Shown piece by piece: positions 16,440-21,535 of a DNA stretch of 21,535 nucleotides. Source of the stretch: a virus; the IMG/VR virus record IMGVR_UViG_3300036846_000451, positions 1 to 21,535 of that record; one strand, written 5' to 3'. The position numbers and the translations under genes are program-made. The notes beneath the pieces were generated by a model. The model ran no database searches and was not told where the DNA came from. It was given only the letters and a program-made list of their open reading frames with translations. How positions within the stretch are numbered: the stretch's first letter is position 1; every line of letters starts with the position of its first letter.

Positions 16440-17604
16440 ATATATTGAGGTTCCGGTTGAGTTTGATGAAACTGCACTGTACAACATGGCAGTAGCTAAG
16501 GTACAGGAGACTTTCCCTGAATGGGTACCTAAGCCTGCATCAACAATTGACATAGTGTTCCGTGCAGGTGCAACAATGGCCGCTGTTGGTGCAGAGGTTG
16601 CCAGTGATGTTCCATCAAATATCTTCCGTGCATTTGGTGACTTGGCTGGTGCACCGTCATTGGATGCTATCTCAGCAACAGTCATATTGACATTCAATGC
16701 TATTGATACCAACGGCTACACCGTTCCAGTGCAGACGCCAGTTGGCATGTCTTCACCGTCCAATCCTGACACTGTTGGATTCTGGACACTGAATGAAGCT
16801 GACATACCCAATGGTCAGTCAAGCCTTGATGTATTGTGTGTGGCAGTGATTCCAGGTGCGAACGGTAACAATCTGTTTCAGGTGACACGTACAGATTCAC
16901 TATCATTCATTAGCAGTATCGCAATGAGTCCATCCAATACTGTAAGTCAGGGTGGACAGGATGCAGAGTTGGATGATGCCTTTGATACTCGGTTGGCACA
17001 AGAGTTTGAAACCTGGTCAGAGACACCAATCCTAGGTAAGAACTTTGCAGTGTTGGCACGTAAGGTGAATGGTGTCTACCGTTGTGGTTACATTGACAAC
17101 TACAACCCTGCCGATCAAACCACCAACAATGACAAGATGGTGGCACTGTGTCCGATTGACGCTGACGGTAATGATGTGTCAACTACTTTGCAGCAAGAGG
17201 TTGCAGCTTTGATGGAGTCATGGCGGGAAATGAACTTCATCTGTAACGTCATGGGTGCCACACGTTCACTGATTGATGTGACTTACACTGGTCATGTCAA
17301 TGATCCGACAACTGTTGAACAAGCCACCAGTGATGTGCAGACTGCGTTGGATGCCTACCTGAACCAAGCATCATGGGGAATTCAACAGACACAGACAGGT
17401 GAAGTGCCAGTGTGGGAGAATGAACCCAACATCAGGTACTCAAAGATCATGACCACGATTGAATCTGTACCGTCACTCGATTGGGCAGAACTGGTGACGT
17501 TTGGTATTCAAGCTGGCACAATGGGTACAACGGATATCGTCATGCCTGGTGCATTCACACTTCCAAACCTAGGTGTTGTCACAGCTAACGTGGTGTCACC
17601 ATGA
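16429..17604 (+). CDS. Baseplate wedge protein, J/gp47-like
   Basis: A 391-aa protein overlapping the gp25-like gene by 11 bases. It matches the Baseplate_J family of P2 gpJ and T4 gp6/Mu gp47: an N-terminal helical part (ALYNMAVAKVQETFPEWVPK, IDIVFRAGATMAAVGAEVAS), then a beta region beginning at SATVILTFNAIDTNGYTVPV, the IPGANGNNLFQVT stretch typical of the central domain, and GGQDAELDDAFDTRLAQEFE. It lies beside gp25, as in all contractile baseplates, where it forms the wedge ring. Its last ATGA overlaps the gpI-like gene. Confidence 0.88.
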   Translation: MPNEYIEVPVEFDETALYNMAVAKVQETFPEWVPKPASTIDIVFRAGATMAAVGAEVASDVPSNIFRAFGDLAGAPSLDAISATVILTFNAIDTNGYTVPVQTPVGMSSPSNPDTVGFWTLNEADIPNGQSSLDVLCVAVIPGANGNNLFQVTRTDSLSFISSIAMSPSNTVSQGGQDAELDDAFDTRLAQEFETWSETPILGKNFAVLARKVNGVYRCGYIDNYNPADQTTNNDKMVALCPIDADGNDVSTTLQQEVAALMESWREMNFICNVMGATRSLIDVTYTGHVNDPTTVEQATSDVQTALDAYLNQASWGIQQTQTGEVPVWENEPNIRYSKIMTTIESVPSLDWAELVTFGIQAGTMGTTDIVMPGAFTLPNLGVVTANVVSP

Positions 17605-18215
17605 GTGTCATTGGTGATGGTAGCTTTGCTGATCGGCTGTATGAACAGTTACTACCGTTTCAGAAGCTTGACCAGTCACTTCACTTGTGGGTGTTCTGTG
17701 ATGCATTCGGTTGTATGTTCCAAGCAGTTGAAGATTTGACAGCCACACGTGATGATGACCTGGTGGGTTACGCTAACCTGTTGGACATTGATACTTGTCC
17801 AGAAGAGAATCTTGGTTACCTAGGTCAGTACGTTGGTGTCAATCTGCGTGATGACCTGAGTGGTGATGCACAGCGTGATTGGGTGAGACAGAAGCGTAAC
17901 TTCAAGCGTGGTACACCACAGGCAACAATAGATGCAGTAAAGGAGACACTCACTGGTACACAGTATGTGGCACTGAATGAGCGTATCGGTACAGCATGGC
18001 ATTACACAGTTGTCACCAAGCCAAGTGAAACACCTGACCCCACATTGACTGAGCGTGCCATCCTCGCACACAAACCAGGACCGGACACTTACAACCACAA
18101 CATGACAGAGTATCCGACATACGGTTGGGTGCGTGACACTTACAACTTGTACTCAGAGTTGCAAGCTGCTTATCCGACATATGGAGATTTAGCTAACGCG
18201 GAGATTACACTCTAA
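17601..18215 (+). CDS. Tail protein, P2 gpI-like (baseplate wedge/fibre attachment)
   Basis: A 204-aa protein following the J-like gene in an ATGA overlap, as P2 gpI follows gpJ. It carries LYEQLLPFQKLDQSLHLWVF and FQAVEDLTATRDDDLVGYAN (the family's helical start), then EENLGYLGQYVGVNLRDDLS and QRDWVRQKRNFKRGTPQATI. A short C-terminal extension has two YPTYG motifs (YPTYGWVRDTYNLYSELQA and YPTYGDLANAEI), 60 bases apart in DNA; this extension is a common feature of actinophage tail proteins. It likely connects the wedges to the fibres encoded next. Length is a little above P2 gpI, mainly because of this tail. Confidence 0.85.
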   Translation: MSVIGDGSFADRLYEQLLPFQKLDQSLHLWVFCDAFGCMFQAVEDLTATRDDDLVGYANLLDIDTCPEENLGYLGQYVGVNLRDDLSGDAQRDWVRQKRNFKRGTPQATIDAVKETLTGTQYVALNERIGTAWHYTVVTKPSETPDPTLTERAILAHKPGPDTYNHNMTEYPTYGWVRDTYNLYSELQAAYPTYGDLANAEITL

Positions 18216-19084
18216 TGCCAACACCATCAGCACGTCTAGGTATTCCTAACTACACTGAGTCTGATACACCTGTTGATATCCCAACAGCGTGGCTTGCACG
18301 TTCTGCCATTCTTGACACACTGGTACCAATCAGTCAAGGCACACTTACACAGCGCCCAATCAGTTCAGCAGGTACACCAGGTATTTGGGGAAGACAAGCA
18401 ATCGTCACAGGTGAGGTTGACTCACCACGGTTGGACCTTGATCTAGGACAAAGCTGGATTACTGTTGGTCCACCCATGAAGGATGGTGACCCTACTGTAC
18501 CTGGTAGTAGGTCGCTAGGCACTGGTCCTGGTCAAGCTGCACCTGGTAACAGTGTCAGTTTGTTCATGCCTGGTGACTTGAAGATATCAGCGGCAATAGC
18601 AACACCAGCAGGTTGGTTACTGTGCGATGGCAGTGTAATCAGTCGCACAACATATGCTGCACTGTTTGCTGCTATTTCCACTTCATATGGTGTAGGTGAC
18701 GGTTCTACCACTTTCAACTTGCCTGACTACAGGGGTCGGACAATTGTTGGTGCCGGTAATGGTCCAGGTCTGACAGCACGTGCACTTGGTTACAAGAGTG
18801 GTGAAGAGAACCACACACTAGCCAATGCTGAAATGCCAGTGCACTCACATGGTGGTGCCACTGGTGCAATGAACGCTGCTAACCCACACAATCACGGTAT
18901 TGATATTTCTGGTGGTTCAACTGCAACTTGGCAACTCGGTTGGGGTGCTGGTGGGTTAGTTGGTGGGTACAATACCGGAGTAAGAGATATCAACCATGTT
19001 CACGGTATCGGTAATGACGGTGGTGGTGGTACTCACAACAACATGCAGCCTTATGCAGTGTGCAATGTGTTCATCAAGACATGA
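18215..19084 (+). CDS. Second tail fibre, collar-domain protein
   Basis: A 289-aa protein whose ATG overlaps the preceding stop (TAATG). The first ~118 residues are a proline- and glycine-rich attachment region (PNYTESDTPVDIPTAWLARS). A collar domain follows at about 120-190: FMPGDLKISAAIATPAGWLL, CDGSVISRTTYAALFAAIS, then FNLPDYRGRTIVGAG. The last ~90 residues repeat the HxH segment of the large fibre (AEMPVHSHGGATGAMNAANP, HNHGIDIS, NHVHGIGNDGGGGTHNN). It may be a second receptor-binding protein or a cap for the first. No collagen-like stalk or C1q-like domain is present. It ends the plus-strand operon. Confidence 0.85.
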   Translation: MPTPSARLGIPNYTESDTPVDIPTAWLARSAILDTLVPISQGTLTQRPISSAGTPGIWGRQAIVTGEVDSPRLDLDLGQSWITVGPPMKDGDPTVPGSRSLGTGPGQAAPGNSVSLFMPGDLKISAAIATPAGWLLCDGSVISRTTYAALFAAISTSYGVGDGSTTFNLPDYRGRTIVGAGNGPGLTARALGYKSGEENHTLANAEMPVHSHGGATGAMNAANPHNHGIDISGGSTATWQLGWGAGGLVGGYNTGVRDINHVHGIGNDGGGGTHNNMQPYAVCNVFIKT

Positions 19085-19239
19085 CAGTCACTTGTATCAA
19101 TCAGCACAAGGCGAATCCTCTGTCGGCAATCCTAGGGTCGGACCCCTAGACATACATGCTCTGAGACATGCCTGTAAGCCATCCTAAGACCAATTCAGAG
19201 GCATCCCTAGGCGACCCTACAGGTAGCGCATTTCAGAGC
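19085..19239. other. Convergent noncoding region rich in short inverted repeats
   Basis: A 155-bp gap between the last plus-strand fibre gene and the end of the minus-strand 66-aa gene. No tRNA or credible open reading frame is seen. It holds several short palindromes based on CCTAGG, CTAGGG and CCTAAG, detailed in separate entries. Its position between convergent genes fits a bidirectional transcription end. There is no obvious poly-T run, so classical intrinsic termination is not clear. Confidence 0.6.
19132..19149. terminator. Possible bidirectional hairpin terminator
   Basis: CTAGGG (19132-19137) pairs perfectly with CCCTAG (19144-19149) around a 6-base loop, TCGGAC. This is a 6-bp stem symmetric for both strands, lying 48 bases after the fibre stop. 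No T-rich tract follows on either side, so termination is only suggested by position. Confidence 0.3.
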
Positions 19240-19245
19240 TTAGGA
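19158..19245. repeat. Nested imperfect inverted repeats in the convergent region
   Basis: GCTCTGA (19158-19164) is complementary to TCAGAGC (19233-19239), and TCCTAAG (19182-19188) to CTTAGGA (19239-19245). ATGCTCTGA (19156-19164) can alternatively pair with TCAGAGGCAT (19195-19204) with one bulged base. The repeats are mutually exclusive, so the region can fold in more than one way. The second pair overlaps the stop codon of the minus-strand 66-aa gene. Function unknown. Confidence 0.5.
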
Positions 19246-19440
19246 CGCCTTAGAATCGCTCATCTTGTTCTGTGTCCTGCGACACTGATCTAGGAAGTTA
19301 GCGATACTGTCAATGCGAACATGCACTGTGTAAATCATGTTTCGCTTTGACGGTTGTATGTTGATACGTGCTATGCCACCTTGCATCACATGTGCACATG
19401 CCCACTCTGCATCTTCAAACAGGTCAGTGCATTCAATCAT
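19240..19440 (-). CDS. Unknown 66-aa protein coupled to the DNA polymerase
   Basis: Its ATG overlaps the polymerase stop in an ATGA arrangement (on the minus strand), and AGAGG lies just upstream inside the polymerase end, so it is very likely co-translated. The protein starts MIECTDLFEDAEWACAHVMQ, has a short beta stretch (GGIARINIQPSKRNMIYTVHV), then a helix (RIDSIANFLDQCRRTQ) and a polar end. Four cysteines include none in a clear metal-binding arrangement. I recognise no family. A replication accessory role is possible because of the coupling, but it is inference only. Confidence 0.65.
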   Translation of the reverse strand: MIECTDLFEDAEWACAHVMQGGIARINIQPSKRNMIYTVHVRIDSIANFLDQCRRTQNKMSDSKAS

Positions 19441-21535
19441 TTCAGGCTACCTCTATTCTTACCTGTTGTGATCTTGGCAACAAACGGTACAACAGTATCA
19501 ATAGGTACCTGTGACATTTCTTCAGCAATGATCCTCTTCACCTGTTTGGCATAGCTACGTCTGCACTCGGTGAGTATGGAGTCATGCACAGTGAGGATGA
19601 TGTGTGCAACTACTCTGCCAACTTTGCGATTCAGTCTCTTCAATCTGGCATGAATGCGGATCAGTGCATCAAGTGTAATGTCACTGGCGAGTGACTGAAT
19701 AGGAGTGTTGATACCTTGTCTGCCAACTGCACCATTGTCTCTACCAGTGATGAGTGGGAACCTACGCAACCTGCCAAGTTCAGTCTCTAGCTGCTGGTCA
19801 CGGTACACTATTTGTTTCTGTTCAGCTTGCCATTCCCGTAACCCTGGATAGTGTGCAAAGAACCGTTTGAAGAAAGTGTCCACTTCATTCAGTGTCCATC
19901 GGGTGCCACCTAGTTCATTCACCAGGTAGTCCATTTCAGGACCGAATGCTATTGATGGTGCACCACGATCATACATGGCACCGAACACCATGTTCTTTGA
20001 CATGACACGTTCATAGTCAGTGAAGCTGTCTTTGCGGAAGACTGCTGTTGCTGCATCCTTGTGTAAGTCTCTACCATCAATGTATGCCTGTATGAAGTTC
20101 TCATCACCTGTCAAGTGTGCAGCAACACGTAACTCTAGCTGTGAGTAGTCTGATTCAATAAGTAGCCAGTCATCATCTTCAGGTATGAAAGCTGTTCGTA
20201 TGTCAAAGCCAGTGTGGGATTCCACTGAGATATTTTGAAGATTAGGGTTGACTGATGAGATTCTACCTGTACCTGTTCCATGTAGGAGAAAGTCACTTCG
20301 TACCCTGTCATCCGATTCCATTCGATCAAGTAACCCATTGATGTAAGTTCCAAGTGTCTTCTTGATTCCACGCCACTTGATAATTTCATCGAATAGATAT
20401 CTGTATTCTGGGTATCTGCTTCTGAGTATCTTGATGACAGGTTGCGAGGTTGGACCTTCTTGTAACTTCCCTTTGCGCTCAGTCTTAGTAACAGGTAGTC
20501 CAAGTGTCTTATACAGGAGATTGTGAGTTTGCTTGACTGAACCAGGATTGAAGTCAGGGTCTTCCACATACTCTCTGATCTTCTGTGTAGAGACTTCCAA
20601 GTCATGTGTCAGCTTCTCCTTCATTCCTTCTAAGTAGTTACGATCCAGCTTGCATCCACGCAGTTCAATCTCTGTCAGTGCAAGCGAAGCTGGTACTAGT
20701 AACCATTCATATAGGTCAAGTAGATTGTCACTCTCCTTCTCCACATCATTACGTAGGTCAGTAGCTAGCCGTGCAGTGTAGTAACAATCAAGTGCCAGAT
20801 AGCCATAAAGCTCTGCCAGCATTTCCTGTTGACGTTCAGGTGTGGCTTTCTTGTACTCAGCTAGCCACTTGCCAACTTCAATGTCATAGTCAGGTGCATC
20901 GTATCTGACACGTGAAATGTTCTTCAGTGAGTGTGCACCATACTTACCCCATGGCCGTTCATCAAGACAGTAGTTCAGTAACAGTGTGTCATCAATGTTG
21001 TTGAACACACAGTCAATACCAAACTTCTCTAGTGCCTTGATGATGAACTTCAGGTCAAACTTGCCACCATGGAATGCAGTGCACCCATACCGTAGCTGAC
21101 TGGCGATTGCAAACCAGGTACCTTGATAATCAAGTAACTCCTGAGTGATGATGACTGCACTACCGTTAGTGCCACTGACTGCACCGAACCCTATACAGAG
21201 TATGTCATCCTCAAATGGTGAGAACCCTGTTGTCTCAATGTCACATGATAACTGCCTGTCAGTGAATGCACCTAGGTTGGTCAGGTCATGATTCAGTTCA
21301 CTAACTGTTTCAGGTATGGAGTACCGAATGTCCGGCCACGGTTCCCTGCCATCAGTGGTGAAGAACTTTTCAAAGGCACGGTAGAAGTCACGGTAAAACT
21401 CAGGGTCCATGATGACACGTGTTGGTGAGTAAGTGCCAATCAGTTGCATCCCATACACTGACAGCCACTTACCATGCACCTTGTCCATACGTGGTATCTT
21501 GCTGGTACTGGTAAGTGCAGCGTAGCTGATGGTAC
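19437..21535 (-). CDS. Family A DNA polymerase with UDG-like N-terminal region, 5' truncated by the window
   Basis: The frame is open to the right edge, so the gene starts outside; ATG 21488 is internal. Residue numbers below count from that ATG. Upstream and to ~45, TSKIPR..KVHGKW and GTYSPTRVIMDPEF fit the end of a uracil-DNA-glycosylase-like domain (usual T-x-H-P...R), with Ser replacing the His. Then come 3'-5' exonuclease motifs: SCDIETTG (D83, E85), HGGKFD (D145), and YLALD (Y230, D234). The polymerase part has DYSQLELR (D447), R494-K498-F502-Y506 in the O-helix, and LTVHDSILTE (H635, D636) with Ser where E. coli Pol I has Glu. It replicates phage DNA and proofreads. It lacks a 5'-3' nuclease part in view. 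Confidence 0.93.
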   Translation of the reverse strand, partial: TISYAALTSTSKIPRMDKVHGKWLSVYGMQLIGTYSPTRVIMDPEFYRDFYRAFEKFFTTDGREPWPDIRYSIPETVSELNHDLTNLGAFTDRQLSCDIETTGFSPFEDDILCIGFGAVSGTNGSAVIITQELLDYQGTWFAIASQLRYGCTAFHGGKFDLKFIIKALEKFGIDCVFNNIDDTLLLNYCLDERPWGKYGAHSLKNISRVRYDAPDYDIEVGKWLAEYKKATPERQQEMLAELYGYLALDCYYTARLATDLRNDVEKESDNLLDLYEWLLVPASLALTEIELRGCKLDRNYLEGMKEKLTHDLEVSTQKIREYVEDPDFNPGSVKQTHNLLYKTLGLPVTKTERKGKLQEGPTSQPVIKILRSRYPEYRYLFDEIIKWRGIKKTLGTYINGLLDRMESDDRVRSDFLLHGTGTGRISSVNPNLQNISVESHTGFDIRTAFIPEDDDWLLIESDYSQLELRVAAHLTGDENFIQAYIDGRDLHKDAATAVFRKDSFTDYERVMSKNMVFGAMYDRGAPSIAFGPEMDYLVNELGGTRWTLNEVDTFFKRFFAHYPGLREWQAEQKQIVYRDQQLETELGRLRRFPLITGRDNGAVGRQGINTPIQSLASDITLDALIRIHARLKRLNRKVGRVVAHIILTVHDSILTECRRSYAKQVKRIIAEEMSQVPIDTVVPFVAKITTGKNRGSLK

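Noticed and set aside
19085-19239. tRNA or attachment site in the convergent gap
   Set aside because: No cloverleaf or T-loop sequence is visible, and there is no integrase or duplicated core in the window.
19354-19554. 66-codon plus-strand frame across the polymerase end
   Set aside because: It lies antisense to the coupled polymerase/66-aa pair, which has better start, overlap and ribosome-site evidence.

Overview
The window is part of a contractile-tailed (myovirus-type) bacteriophage genome. Almost all of it is a packed plus-strand morphogenesis operon, from 1 to 19084. It meets a converging minus-strand replication segment, from 19240 to the right edge. Base composition is intermediate (sampled lines run about 40-58% G+C). 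No integrase, repressor, tRNA, lysis gene or terminase lies inside the window. The host is not certain. The tail lysin module in the baseplate hub and several accessory domains resemble those of phages of Actinobacteria, so a moderate-GC actinobacterial host is the best guess; this is inference.

Layout: (1) Head, 1-5680: the C-terminal end of a Mu gp29-like portal fused to a MuF-like domain (left-truncated by the window), a Mu I-like protease/scaffold, a DUF2190-like capsid cement protein, the major capsid protein, an acidic connector-region protein, and a head-tail adaptor with a BppU-like N-terminus. (2) Neck and tail tube, 5680-9101: a Mu gpG-like virion morphogenesis protein, a tail-completion protein, the contractile sheath, the tube, and a tail assembly chaperone pair joined by a -1 ribosomal frameshift at T TTT TTA (8883-8889). 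(3) Tape measure and baseplate, 9101-18215: tape measure, a LysM baseplate protein, a large hub carrying two predicted peptidoglycan-degrading modules, a mosaic collagen/collar/C1q-like fibre, an unknown 99-aa protein, gp25-like wedge, gp47/J-like wedge, and P2 gpI-like protein. (4) A second collar-domain fibre, 18215-19084. (5) A 155-bp convergent noncoding region rich in short inverted repeats. (6) On the minus strand, a family A DNA polymerase whose upstream end looks like a uracil-DNA-glycosylase fold and runs off the right edge, followed by a coupled 66-aa protein.

Together these genes make a capsid, a neck, a sheath-tube tail of roughly 90 nm (from tape measure length, inferred), and a baseplate able to cut peptidoglycan. 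Many genes overlap by ATGA or TAATG, which implies translational coupling. Stand-alone strong Shine-Dalgarno sites precede the cement, capsid, sheath, tube and chaperone genes, whose products (apart from the chaperone) are needed in large amounts. The least ordinary parts are the dual-enzyme hub, the mosaic fibre in the place where a spike gene is expected, the domain inserted in the protease/scaffold, the BppU-adaptor fusion and the two unknown small proteins.
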